A stretch of DNA of 64,000 nt, taken from positions 1 through 64,000 of the forward strand of contig JACKQL020000122.1 in NCBI GenBank assembly GCA_018296165.2, given 5' to 3'. Position 1 is the first letter of the stretch, and every line of letters starts with the position of its first letter. Below are positions 15,045 to 26,836 of this stretch, one piece after another. Made by a program: the position numbers and the translations under genes. The notes under the pieces are model-generated. The model saw nothing but the letters and a program-made list of their open reading frames with translations, ran no database searches and was not told the DNA's origin. The stretch comes from Termitomyces sp. T153 (taxonomy: Eukaryota; Basidiomycota; Agaricomycetes; Agaricales; Lyophyllaceae).

Positions 15045-15509
15045 ATGTCCCGCCCCTCACTCATCACAAGCACACACGTATTCTCCCCTCGTCCATTCGC
15101 TGATCTACGCGAAAACCTCCGTTTCTCAAGAGCCCGCGCCCTACCAAGGACGACTGATGATGAAGACGAACAAGAGAATGATGTTGGTTTCGTTTCCTCA
15201 CGCACATACATGTATATATGTACTCACATTTTTATTTCCCTAGGCACACATACTTCCCAACCCCTTCCCGCTCTACCTCGCCTACAAACGCATACTCCGA
15301 CTCCGACCTTGAAAGCGAATACGACCAAAATGAACAACCCGCTCCCCTTGTTGCCCCGTAGCCTCTCCATCTTTGTCCACTCTACGCCCATGTCCTCAGC
15401 ATTCGTAACACCCTAGGGCCCAACCGGCGTATCAGCGTCAGTCTCCTACCTGATGTGCCGATGCGGGCTGCACACGAAGGACGGGCCAGGGCCTGACGTT
15501 GTTGCTTAG
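15045..15509 (+). pseudogene. possible decayed protein-coding relic
   Basis: An ATG at 15045 opens a Ser/Arg-rich frame that can be joined by a GT-AG intron ending at about 15243 to a second acidic, Pro-rich stretch. This stops at a TAG (15359-15361). The same frame then continues as PLYAHVLSIRNTLGP, and after a 1-nt shift near 15420 reads TGVSASVSYLMCRCGLHTKD to a TAG at 15509. Continuity of protein-like composition across a stop and a frameshift suggests a dead gene. I do not recognise the family, so chance coding potential in GC-rich DNA remains possible. Confidence 0.3.
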
Positions 15510-15895
15510 GGGCGCGGGAGCGCGAAATATCTTTTTCTTGATCTTCTGAGGTTCTTGCGTTTAAGGGCTTCCCTGGTGACAGAGTTTACTTTTTTCCCCT
15601 ATTTCCCTGCGCTGTTTACTAGGGTTAGCGCTTTGTTCATCATCACAACGACGAACACGTACCCATTTCTGATAAGGGCCAAAATCTGTTTGTCGAACAC
15701 CCCTTACGCCTTGTAACTCTTGCAGTTGGTCAGACATCGATCTTTGTGGATGGGCTAGCAGAGAACAAGACCAACAATTGTCTCAAGCTTGGGTTAGACG
15801 AAAAGTCCGTTAAAACATTACTTGTTTTCAAGTTATGTGTCTTCCAGGACACTCCCAGGTCTTATCACTGTGCCTTTGGCACCCGTTCATGGCTC

Positions 15896-16150
15896 ATATG
15901 TACAATACCAGAATGCTGTCTGATTCATGATCCTCTTCATTTGCCAATATTCAAAGCCAGGGCATCTAAGAAATGGTGGGCAACTATGGATACTATTGAT
16001 TTGAAATCTATTGGTGACTGTTGTGTTTAGGATCCGCCGAAGACAACAACAGTCACATTCTCTCTAGGTGTGTTGGGACTGATAGGGACCCATGATTACT
16101 ACCTTGATTCCTCAAAGGGACAGATTTCGAGTCAGTCCGCAGTATTTGAG
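15896..16150. repeat. interspersed repeat, copy 2 (CpG-decayed)
   Basis: Second copy of the 12536-12775 repeat, same orientation, with an extra block of about 40 bp in the middle. At nearly every position where copy 1 has CG (for example GGACGCCC, GGCGGGCGACC, TTCGAAATCC, CCGGTG) this copy has TG or CA. Confidence 0.6.
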
Positions 16151-19100
16151 TATTACACGTGGAATTTTTTAACGTTTATCTATTAATTCAGAGCTGCCAG
16201 GAGGGAGAGCAGAAGCAAGAAAGAAAGAAACTTTGAATGTGTTTGGCCAAGGCTGCGGGATGAAATCGAGAATTCCTGAGTGAGATTCTCAACTACCAGA
16301 CTTCACTTCTGGGGGAGAGAAGCCAGAAACTCAAGCAACAGGAGGGACTGAAAAAGGTATGGTATGAGTGTAATACGTAGAATGCAATGCAATGAAATCA
16401 GGATGGTGGAAGGGATGCAGATCCAATCAATACTGGCGTTGTATGCACAGTGTGTGAGACAATGTAAGTACCGAGTGAAAAGAAGGCTTACCTGCAAGTG
16501 CAGTGAGACGACGAGGTCGTCGTGACTACACCCACAAATCTATATGTGAAAAGTAGACAATGACAATAGAAGGTGAAGGGACACAGTAGTGAGAGAGAGA
16601 ACAGTAGGCAGGCAACCTACCCTTCACATCCGGTACGACCCAACAAGATCACACTCGGTACTACATGTAAAGTTCATGAGCCGCATGAACAACAATACGA
16701 ACGAAGGAGGAAAGGCTTGAACGACACACCATGTCAGACAATTTCTGGGGAAGACAATTACGCCACTAAGGCGAGAAGATTGCAAAAAATTGGCTGGCAT
16801 GAGTCATCGGACCCAGTCCTCGTCAATACAGTCGACCACTTCGCACACCCGACAAAGGATCGCAACCAAGGTTGTCTCCCATACGTGACTACCATACTCT
16901 CGAGGCCGCAAAAATCTCCCCCGCCACAAATTAATACACAAGTTTTCGCCTAGCCTCTACTCCGGCGGTAATCGCGTCTGGTCATTACAACCGGCCGCTT
17001 TTCCTTCCACTTGGCACAATCGAGTCTGTTGTCAACAGATACAGGCTCATCTCAGTCCCTCCCTGGATGCACACAAGAGTCTCCTTCCTCTCGCATGTGG
17101 CGTACAGGGATAGCTCGCCTTCCCTGAACGATTTCTGCAACTCGTCTCCCCGTACGTGTCAATGGCTGCGAATAAACTCCACAATCAAAGAGTATCCGAT
17201 GACCTCACCCTGTCCGAGTCAGACCCGACCAAATTTCGCCATCACACACAGAAATGCCGATCCAGAACTCAATCCACAGTCGGTCATGTACACCGGTCCC
17301 ACAACGAACTCGAGAACGAATCTCTGTTGTGCCTCCCGAGGAAAACACAACTTCAGGATAAACCAACATGCGGAGGAAGCCCCAGAAAAACAACCTATGC
17401 ACGGGAGCAAAAACAAGGAATCAGACGAGACGAGAACACGGATCATCGGTCAAGCGGGTTCTTGATACTATAAGAGTTCACCAGTAGTACAAGCCATCAA
17501 ATAGGAGAACGAATAAAGAGCGCATCGACGCTCAAAGACGGGTCTTTGCCATTTGCTCTGAATAACGAGGTCGGGCAACTAAAGGTCTTCCATGGGATGA
17601 CACGGAAACCGAGATTACCCCACGTCGTATCGCAACAAAGTGTACAAAGTGGAGGCTGAGTTACTAACACGTGAACAATGTTGTAGTTGGCCTTCCAGTC
17701 CAGAAGGGCGCAAAGTGGGGGCAGGTAGCCCGTCTGAGCCTCGGAAACGACTCTATCGAAGAGAGGAAATGATGCTACATGATGATTGAACATCGGCCAA
17801 CACCAGTTGGATGGACGTAGGCTGTGTCAAAAGCCTCCCCAAGGGTCAAAACCACGAATCTTGATTTCCACTTGCCGCTTTCCTGTTCGTCCACTTTGTT
17901 CGCCGATACCTGTGCCGCCCTGGGTCCTCGGTATATGTCCACCGCGAAGCCATGAATATCTTGATGCGTTCGCCGACGCTTTTGAACTTCGCCCAAGGCC
18001 TTCCATGAACATCACTCAAAGAGCGCATCAAGGAGGGTCATGGTAGCTCACGGCACTCAAAACCATGCAGAAAAGGCACCGGGATTTGAGGCTTCCACCT
18101 GCGTGGAAGATACTCAGGGAAGAGCCATGCGGCTCAGGCCATCAGCTTTCTGTACGAAGGCTTGACATTACCCGTGAAGAGCAACGAGGAATGACAATTG
18201 ATCCTATAGAAACGTGTTGACAGCCACCATTGGGGAATTCATACACAAGTAGCTCTGAGTAAAAACAGCCTCGTGAAAAAGGCTTGTGCGGAACTCTGAG
18301 TACTCTGTTGACATAGCCAATTCAAACTGAGCGTGACCTCTCTACACCGAAGAAGAAAAACCCCTCGATTCCGCGACGCTTCTCTGGTGACCTAACCTGG
18401 AGTCGTCCATTGTATGTGGGCTCGCGTGTTTCCGGTGTCACCTATCCCTTTCCATAATTCTCGACTGTCGTCATCTAGTTCAAGACGCGAGAAGATGCGC
18501 TCAAAGCACCTAGCGAGGGCAACAAGGAGCAAAACACCTTTCACGCCTTTGTGCGGAAGTGATGAGAGGACAATGAGATAGAGGACAGGGATCCCGAGGT
18601 GATACAGACGGGGCCCTGTACGCGTAGAACGACTTGTAAGCCAGATTGAGGCAGTTTTCCGGAGATACGATGTGGGTTAAACGTCGGTTTTCATCGTAGG
18701 CTAGGTAGTTTGAGATCAGCCAACAGTACAACAAAACTCGCGCATGCATGAATCCAGCCCAGCACTGAACACGTCCACAAAGCTTGCTACTTCATTACGG
18801 CCCATGGATCGGTTGTTCAACTCCTCCGAACACTTTTGGAAGCGCGATGTCCTATGATTACTTAGGGTTAGATGTCACTTCTGGTTTCAAAAGTGGATCG
18901 GGTTGGCTGGAAGCAGCGGTTGACCGAGGAGGTAGACAAAAGTAGCCGTTAAACGGGAGCCTGGAGCGACGAAGGCAATGGAAAGGTAGAAAATAGATAA
19001 GAAAAAGTTGAGTGGCCTGACGGCACATGCGTCCGATGAATGCTTGGAAAAAATAACGCGTACGTATCTCTGCACAAGTATGCACACACAACTGACATAA

Positions 19101-19439
19101 TCTGTTTTTTGAACTCTTCCCGCGCTCTTCCGAGTGGATCATGGATAGTCATATGTGGATAAAAAGATTCGATTCATACCTGTGAGACTACTTGGTGCTT
19201 ATTTAATAGCCCGAGTCAGTTCTCAAACAATTCCCCACTATTTCACCAAGTGTTTTTACATTCGATCTCCTCGAGGCCCCGATTGGGCCTAGTAGTGGCC
19301 TAGTACGCAATATATTACGCAACGATAGATTTTTGTTTTTGTGTCCTTCTGCACCACCATAGGCCGCCCCTGATTTCGGCTGCTCTATGATCTCCATGTA
19401 ACTTGAAGTCTTATGTCAGTGGCTCTCTGGCAATACCTA
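16151..19439. other. 3.3 kb accessory DNA without a supportable gene
   Basis: Overlapping open frames occur on both strands (16573-16953 +, 17067-17465 +, 17219-17446 -, 17497-17793 -, 17786-18046 +). None has a domain, signal peptide or consistent splice structure that I can defend. Composition is GC-moderate with normal CpG, so this is not the same decayed DNA as 1-2.3 kb. It may contain relics of genes. Confidence 0.5.
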
Positions 19440-21205
19440 AAGAACTTCGCCCTGTCCTACCACCACTTTACACGCTTGCGCTCTGATGGAGCCTGGAGAT
19501 CCTTCGTCATTTGTATCCTGTTTTCAGCCTTCCATTGAACGTCTCTCGCTATCTTATGGATTATCATGAAGACCTGCTTACTATTGAACTTGACTTCATA
19601 AGTTATTGGTGGTATTGGTGGTAAGCAGTATCTAATGTTATCGTCAGAGTCGTCCTGAAATGTTGTATTTTGTGCCTTTGCAGGTGGAACTGCAAGAAAC
19701 CTCACTGCGAACAGGTTGATGGAAGATTCCGATATCAATGTCTTAGTCATTGAAAGTGAATCATCGTTAGCTTTTTCAACAATGTTCTCAAGTGATTCGT
19801 CTCAATGTGCGAGTTTTTTACTTCTGTTATGTTTGTCTTTCTGATAGATTGGACGTTTTATACTAGTGGTTCATCCTCATATTTGGACGGATTCACAACA
19901 GGTAATGAAGGATGGTCTTGGAATAATATCCAAAAGGACATTCGCGAAGTATGCATTAGACTGATGAATATTGTGATGGGATTTATTCTGGCCCATCTGC
20001 GGGAAGAGGTGGACACCGCCCACCGATCACCACAGCATCATGGGTCGATTCGACCCAGACATCCATGGTTTCAACGGAATGAGCCTTGTTGCTCACTCAA
20101 GCTCGAAAATTGATCAGTGCGCTAAAATCTATTGACATCCTTCTTGCGTATATGCTTACCACCAATTCCGTCAGAACCGCGGATCACTCTGGCAGCAAGG
20201 AAGGAAGGAATCCTCTCCGCTGGAACAGTTGATACTCCTCAGATCCTATTAGAGATTCCGAAGATCCGACAATCCAATTGTCAGCCTTCCAGACGTTAGT
20301 AAAAATCTGTCTGACCAAGCTGTATCGAGTAACAGCTTGTTCGTCAACTCGAACGTCACCTGGAACAAGTCAGTCTAGTCCATTTTCCTTTTCCTGTCCA
20401 CTTACAGTAAATCCACCAACGCAACTATAAGGGCGGAGTTGCTGGATGGAGTCGGAGAGAAACAAATATAGGCCACTCTATCACGTCAACCCACGTCGCG
20501 CATATTCTAGGTTATTGTTGATCCAGCCCCTGGCAATTATTTTTCTCATCATGAACTTTTCTTTGCTGTATGTGGTTAGCTCTCTAGTCGACAAATTGTA
20601 GCCGATCACGATCTCCATAGAACGGCGCACTGAAAACGCCACCAAGCACAAGACACTTCATTGGTATCGCCACTGATGTTATCTCGACAGCTTCTCATGC
20701 GTTTATTTACCGAATCGATGAAGCAGCTACTTGTGCACAGGGAAGGACAGAACTTAACCGAAAGGTTTAGAGATAGTTCCAAAGACTCGCGACAGCTGGA
20801 GGTCCGTGGTATAAGTATGAAGACCACGGACTCCAGCATACGAAAATTGTCTACTGTATCACGTGAGTATGTGGATGAACTAGAGGTAAACTAGAGGTAG
20901 ATGTGATACCAGCACTACGGTCATATGTAACCGCAACAATCGATACTTGAAAACTTTACACGTACAACAAGGGAACAACCTTACATTCATCCAATTCAAT
21001 CGACTCACCGTTGAATGAGCCTGCATATCTAACTTCCGAGTTCGACATTTTTGCGATGCGTCAAGCAGTTCAAAGTTCGCTGGGTATTGCCCCAATTTTC
21101 AGCCTTCCAGACGTTGGTATAAAATCGATTGGACCAAGTTGCGCTGAGTATCAGCTAGTTCGTCGACTCAGAGAATACGTTGGACAAGTCCGTCCAGACC
21201 AGACT
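19440..21205 (+). pseudogene. rearranged GMC oxidoreductase pseudogene
   Basis: Blocks match the intact GMC gene in order: 19440-19640 (start and FAD strand region), 19680-19780, 19858-20110, 20155-20580 (GMC signature 2 and DVGKNLSDQ region), 20600-20740, and 20975-21080. Intronic sequence is conserved as well, so it is a genomic, not retro-, copy. The original start is altered and stops and frameshifts occur throughout. The segment for the NLHVLNSIVPFF exon, about 400 bp of the middle, and the catalytic-His C-terminus are missing. About 230 bp of unrelated DNA sits at 20740-20970. A second copy of the DVGKNLSDQ block (21078-21200) follows the later block, out of order. Confidence 0.85.
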
Positions 21206-21467
21206 TGGAAATTATTAACCTTTGTTAGATTGCAGTGGTCAGATTCTTTGCCTCCCTCTTGTGTCATCCCGAAAGCTTCTGAGATATTAGACATCAGTCT
21301 AGATACAAACTGTGATGCTCTTCGACAAGTGTGTATATAAAAATAAGTCAATCTACCTGTGGATCGTAGAGGTTATAACAATGAATGGTATCAATCGTAA
21401 TGCAAAATGGTCCCTAAAATTGTTCATTGTTTACCTTGGCACGAAATGTCATGCGGCCCCAGTTGTA

Positions 21468-23556
21468 TTAGCCATCATAAGACATAGCATCCCTATCAGA
21501 ACTCATTACTCGCGCATACTCCAAAATAAGTCTATGCCCAAGGTGGGTAGGTTATCAGTATTGAAATGATGTCATCTTCCAACTCTAATTCTCACCTATA
21601 AACGTAAGCTGTGATGTCTTCCTTCCTCCAGAAGGTTCGACTCCATGCCCGACCCTCGTTCGCGATGGTACGGGCTAAATCTTCACGTCGATCTTCACCA
21701 TAGAGGCCTCCACGGAAGAATGCCAAAGCATCGTACACGTCGGAGTAATCTACTTGCACAGGCACATAATGTACCCAGGGTTCTATACGGTCAAAGAACC
21801 TTTAAGGCGTTGTTAGTCGGTGTTGATCAGAGATGCAAACGACCGCTAACCATTCTGGGTAGACAGTCGCCTTGAACACCAATGAGTTCGACGTTATCAG
21901 ACGTTTGAAACGACTGGACCACGCGTTTCCATCGACCTGCATTCAAGATCAGTCAAGATGTAATCAAGCTAGGGAATGTAGCGTACGTCAATGATGTACT
22001 TAAACTGACCGCTCTCCTTCGATCCCTGACGTCTCCTCCATTCATAACGACGTCGCAACTCAAGGCAAGTCTCTTCGTGACAACCAACAGGTTCTCCAGC
22101 GAAGGCGACGTCCATCATAGCGGGGTTAACCTTCCCTCTCGGAATCTCAATACCCTCGCCAACTCTAACATCCTCAGTCGACGATGATAAGAGGACCTTA
22201 ACTGTGCCGTTTAGATCACGAGCAAGGTCGACGAGCCGAGTACGTTGGGCTTTCTGCCACCGCGTGTCCGGCGCATGCCATATTCCAGTGTTACTTCCCC
22301 GCCATACCAACCGTTCGTCGAGCTTCTGATCCCACTGAGGATCATCGGAGCGAGGCAGAACGTCATCAACCCAAGCGAATAATGTCGGAATCTGTATATC
22401 ATGGTGCATGAGGGTAGCACAATAAGCAAACCGAGGAAGCATTCGATGTGAGGGACCAGGATGTTCATGTTTGAGAAACTCTCCGATACTTTCGAGGAGG
22501 TAAGGGTGTCGACAGGGATCCATGGTCTTGCGATGATCGTGAATGAAGGTTTTCTGCTGCGAAAGTTGTTCTGAGCCCCCTTGGCGGGCCCGTGACGTAG
22601 GTGAACAGCCCGACAGCCAACCGTTCGGTGGTCCAATCGCGATCGAGTCCACATCCATGTCTAGTGAAGAGTATTTCTCAAATATCTTTCTGGAATCTTA
22701 AGTACGTACGCACAGGTATTACTGCTAGCAGCATCTAAAGCCATCTTTTTGACCTCGTAATCCGAGAATAAAGAAGGGCTGTCGTGAGGTGAAATAACAG
22801 CGCGAAATGGCGGCAGATCTTGTTCTACATCTTTCAAGATTTCAATGATAGAGCGTGCGCCGCCAAGAAGATCATCAGGGTTCCAGCTATTCACACCGGA
22901 AGCAAAGGAAACCCTCAAAACCTCGAGTTGGTTCGTCTCATTTGTACCCAAGGTAAAAGTATCGGTATGGAACTCCTGTTCATCCTGGAGTCGCTGAAGA
23001 TCGAGAGGTTGATAGCCCCAAAATGGCTCTAGGTCTTTGTAGATTTGGTCGTACTCGTCTGGTAGTTTAATGTCGTGTTCCTTGACATAGCGCCACCTTG
23101 GTCGAACGATAATCGACCATCCTTGCTTCGACTATAGATGAACTCGTACCATTTATCGAAACCTTTCGGAGGTCGCCGCCTATAGCGCTTTTCATATTCC
23201 CGAACTGCTTCATCCAATGTCTTGCTGGCTCGCGAGAGCTTTGACTTCCATCGCGCGTTTGCTAGCTCAATTAGCTCATATATTGGATGACTCCCATCGG
23301 GATTTACTTCTAGAATGCCGTCATCGCGGTAGGTGTGAGAGAGGAGAACAGCTGGCCTTTTCGGAGCAGGAGGAACGCACACAGGCTGAGGATCTACACG
23401 ACCAGAGACCGATGAAGAAACAACGATAGGGACAGATTTCGTGGATCTTGCACTGTGAAGATATTCCTGGTAATAAAGAATGAAGGAGAAAACCAGTGCA
23501 ACAAGCGGCACAACGACGAAGCGCCGCTCTCGTGTCGACAGTCGTCCTAGCAGCAT
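21468..23556 (-). CDS. CAP10 family glycosyltransferase (GT90-type), type II membrane
   Basis: About 600 residues. The ATG at 23556 gives a short basic cytoplasmic tail, then a membrane anchor ([16 protein letters not shown]), then a Ser/Pro-rich stem. An intron of 53 nt (donor GTACGA in the WYEF region) restores [20 protein letters not shown], the conserved opening of the CAP10 domain. A second intron joins ASSNTY to [14 protein letters not shown]. The catalytic half runs through [19 protein letters not shown] and [13 protein letters not shown]. The last exon, after an intron at about 21541-21603, encodes [21 protein letters not shown] and the TAA. The family includes the Cryptococcus capsule proteins Cap10 and Cxt1 and animal POGLUT enzymes, so a Golgi xylosyl- or glucosyltransferase is likely. 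Donor and acceptor are unknown. Confidence 0.88.
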
Positions 23557-23958
23557 GGACACTGACGGCAGGAGAGTGTCATGTATGTATTTACACGATC
23601 CTTAAAATATGACAGGGCCGGGTACTTATGTGATTGACAGAGCCATCAATCAAACTCTCCGAAAATTTGAAGGATCAGGCCCGCCCTAAGATAACTGGAG
23701 ATAACTTGAACCAGCCACAACGGACCTTGGTGAGCTTGGTGCGTCAGGACGAAGCTCGAAGGATTGACGGATGAAAATTTCACTCTTGCCGTAAACTAGG
23801 ATTTATGTACATCAAGGTCTGGGTCAAGTACGGGTCAAGTGTGGCCCCAGCTTAAAGGCCGTCTTCTGATAATTTCCTATTTATGTACATAATAATTTCT
23901 TTATTATTTTTTATTATCTCCGAGAATGACCACCTAACTTGTAGCTTAAGAAGAACTG
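23557..23958. promoter_or_regulatory. divergent promoter region, CAP10 / F-box-like gene
   Basis: 402 bp between outward-facing starts. A strongly AT-rich stretch (about 23865-23920, runs such as TTATTATTTTTTATTATC) lies close to the F-box-like start. No other motif recognised. Confidence 0.35.
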
Positions 23959-25023
23959 ATGTATCTGCCACTAGAGCTCTTGCATGAAATCATCTTGGTT
24001 TCTCTTTCCTCTTCTCCGACCGCTCCAGAAGAAACAGGCGTGTCAATCAAGCAAAACTGGGCATCCCTTGAACCACTTACCCTCGCTTCAAAGGTATATC
24101 GAAAGCAGGCGTTGAATGCATGGTTCCGAACTCTTTATGCAAAGACTCCGTCCGATGTTTTTCACTTCGGGCTAATATTTCCAGATTTTTGTGGAATAAC
24201 AAGGTTATTACTCAGCCAGTACAGTTTCCATCTCGTTAATCGCTGATTATGACAATCGCCAGAGAATTTCATGGTGTGCAACTGAACACTCGAAAATCTT
24301 CCGTATGGGACCTAGGTAGACTCAAGCAGCTCAAAAAAATTCGACTTGACTGGTTGTCACCTTACATGACGCCCCACTACGGCTCGAACATGTCTGATAG
24401 ACTTCCTTTCACACATGCTCCACCCACTGTTAAGGAACTTGACATTCGTGGAATCCCGTGGCCTTCTCCAATTGTCTTCCTCAATATCCATACCATCTTT
24501 CCAAATCTCAATATACTTTGTCTTCGCCAACAGAGGATATGGTGTGGTTTGTGTCATACTTGTTGTGTTCCGAGGTTCAGTTCCCCGGGACCAGAGAAGA
24601 TAGTTTATACGGACGGCGGAGGTTTGCCGGTATGTTGCGACTGTTCAAGTCATCGAACTTTTACCTTTATTGCTCCAGTTACACTACTCCCGTGTCCTAA
24701 GGGATCTACAACACCTTCATACAATCTACATCACGATTGCTGACTTCGGTGGAGGCAAAACTATGCTCCGGGATAGCCCCGACCACAATCCGTATCGGTG
24801 GGCTGGTGAATGTGATAGCTGTATGGAGATAATGTATGAAGATAAAGTCTTCAGGGACATGTGGGTGGCCAAGAAGATGGATATCACAATGAACGGATAC
24901 GGTGCTCCACCGGTTCTTAACAAGGTTGAATGGAATTTTTGGAAAGCGGAAGCATCAGAGGAGATTGACGTTGAGGAAAGTGGGGACGAGTTAACTGAAG
25001 AACTAGCTGAAGAGGCTCTTTAA
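23959..25023 (+). CDS. F-box-like hypothetical protein
   Basis: Three exons (23959-24203, 24263-24629, 24679-25023) give 318 residues in phase. The start LPLELLHEIILVSLSSS followed by LEPLTLASKVYRKQALNAWF resembles the N-terminal F-box of basidiomycete F-box proteins, which link substrates to SCF ubiquitin ligases. The middle contains LKQLKKIRLDWLSPY, VKELDIRGIPW and NLNILCLRQ, which look like degenerate leucine-rich repeats. The C-terminus is acidic (residues about 295-318, rich in Glu/Asp). Substrates are unknown. It is divergent with the CAP10 gene. Confidence 0.6.
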
Positions 25024-25598
25024 AGTAAGGATGCTCGGAAGATGTGTAGTATTTTTTGATTATTCAGCCAGATGAAAATCTCGAGCTGGGCTTTGGTAGC
25101 GGACTGTGATTGGTCGGATGTCGCCTCGTCCGAAGCTTCGCTTTCAATCAACTATCTACCTGCGTTGCAAACTGGTTTGATGAGAATCGTCCAAGGATGG
25201 CTTGTTTCGGGCATGATGCTAGTGATGCAGTTATGTATATCACGCTTATATACTCAGGTTCTACTGCTCGAGGTTTGCCCTCGTGTCTCTACCTTCGATG
25301 ATGGTCACGCAACACACGACTCCCTGATTCCAATTCTTTTGCCTCTGTCAATCGATGATCAAGCGGCCCCACCTCTTCTCTACTTCCTGTGAGCGTCTTT
25401 GAACATAATCTCGGCATAGTAGGTCAACATCGTACCTCCGTTCCATCTGATTCCATGACCCGTGACTAGTACGTCCACATGTAGCGGGGACGAAGCATCA
25501 TCTTCTTAGAGACTTGCGAAAGATATAAAAGCCAATGATATCCATTGGAATATCCTATTCGATCTCACACAACTTCCACACCATACTTGCGGCCTATC
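25024..25598. other. intergenic
   Basis: Open frame 25072-25392 is not supported by splice sites or a known domain. A TATA box at 25524-25530 marks the end of the lactonase promoter. Confidence 0.5.
25524..25530 (+). promoter_or_regulatory. TATA box of lactonase-type gene
   Basis: TATAAAA 75 bp upstream of the ATG at 25599, followed by an A/C-rich leader, an arrangement common for inducible fungal genes. Confidence 0.5.
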
Positions 25599-26836
25599 AT
25601 GGTTGGTTTCACTATCCTCGCTGGCGGTTATGACGTGTTCGTCGCGACATACCTATTCAACTCCTCATGTTCGTCGTTGTCCCTCGTGAGCACATCTCCA
25701 ACTGGCCCGTTTCCTTCGTGGATTACCCTACATCCTACCAACAAAAGCATCCTTTAGTAGGCCCCAATACTTTGTCATATTTCAGGCGATGAAAACTCAT
25801 AAGTGAAGACAGTGCTGTGAATGAAGTAGCAGCTGGCGCTCTCCAATCATTCACTATAAACGCTACTGGTGCCTTGTCACCTGCCGTCAATACTGTTAGC
25901 TCAGGAGGTGATGGTCCAGCATTCGCTGCGGCTCTTTCTACCGATTCCGTTGGCATCTTCAACTATAACTCCGGAAATGGTCGCATAATACTTACGAGTC
26001 CAAGCGATAGAACGATATTCATTGATAATGCGCCTGTAATAAGCTTTCCTCAACCAACCCCACCTAATGTTTCACATCCACATATGGCTTTACGACATGA
26101 AACAGAGGTGCTCGTTCCAGATCTGGTACGTCAAACATTACCTTCAACAGGTTATACGACTGAAAAGCTTCAATCAGGGCGGAGACAAGATATGGCGCTT
26201 GGCACCGACTTTAGGCGACTTTGGAATACAAGGTTTCATTCCTCAGCCTGAAGGCAGCGGGCCTCGTCATATTGCTATTTCCAGTAACAATTTACTAGTG
26301 TCATTGATATCACTTCTGAAATCACTTCAGATGACCGTCTTTTTACCCTCCATGAACTTGCATCGACCCTCACTGTTCAACGTGTACCTTCCGAGCCAAA
26401 TGGGACCGCTCCTATAATCGCTTCAGCATCCATAATTCCTTCTGATCCGCCAGAAGGAGCATCTTTCGCAGCCGCCGAGATCCTGATCCCAAAGCCCACT
26501 CAATCTTTTTGGAAACCCTACATCTATGTATCCAACAGAAACACCGGTGTTCAGGACCCTCGTGGCGATGCCATCGCCATTTTCGAACACGTTTATGCAG
26601 ATACACCTGACGAAGGGTTGAAGCTCGTGAGGCACGTGTACACTGGTCTTGACCAGCCGCGGGGGATGGAGTTTGGACCCGAGGACGGAAGAGGTGGAGA
26701 GGCATTTTTAGCTGTGGCGGGCGTTGCCGGGAATGGTGGTATGAAGATATTTCAACGTACCGAAGGAGGGAGGAATCTCAAGCTTGTGGCGACCAATCTG
26801 GAGATCCCCACGAGATCAACGTTTGTGTGGCTTTAG
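25599..26836 (+). CDS. lactonase-type seven-bladed beta-propeller protein
   Basis: Four exons (25599-25756, 25813-26125, 26178-26283, 26331-26836) close to 360 residues. The N-terminal ILAGGYDVFVATYLFNSSCS and SWITLHPTNKSILYAVNE match the first blades of the lactonase/YbhE (carboxy-cis,cis-muconate cyclase) fold. Later blades show GPRHIAISNDRLFTLHELAS, YIYVSNRN and QPRGMEFGPE. Fungal relatives include 6-phosphogluconolactonase-like proteins and Neurospora carboxymuconate-lactonizing enzyme, so a sugar-lactone or aromatic-catabolism substrate is possible; neither is proven. There is no convincing signal peptide. A TATA box lies 75 bp upstream. The introns solve what otherwise look like stops near 25757 and 26290. 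Confidence 0.82.

Noticed and set aside
16573..17473. Long overlapping frames on both strands, which briefly suggested a membrane-shaping REEP/TB2 protein on the minus strand
   Set aside because: The resemblance needed several frame changes and unsupported introns. No continuous model could be built.
23100..23170. Apparent frameshift in the CAP10 gene
   Set aside because: A 53-nt GT-AG intron (donor GTACGA) restores the conserved GFDKWWRYV frame, so it is normal splicing.
25072..25392. 106-residue frame downstream of the F-box-like gene
   Set aside because: No domain or splice support; overlaps another frame and probably 3' flank.
26284..26330. Apparent frame break in the lactonase-type gene
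   Set aside because: Explained by a 47-nt intron that restores HIAISNDRLFTLHE.
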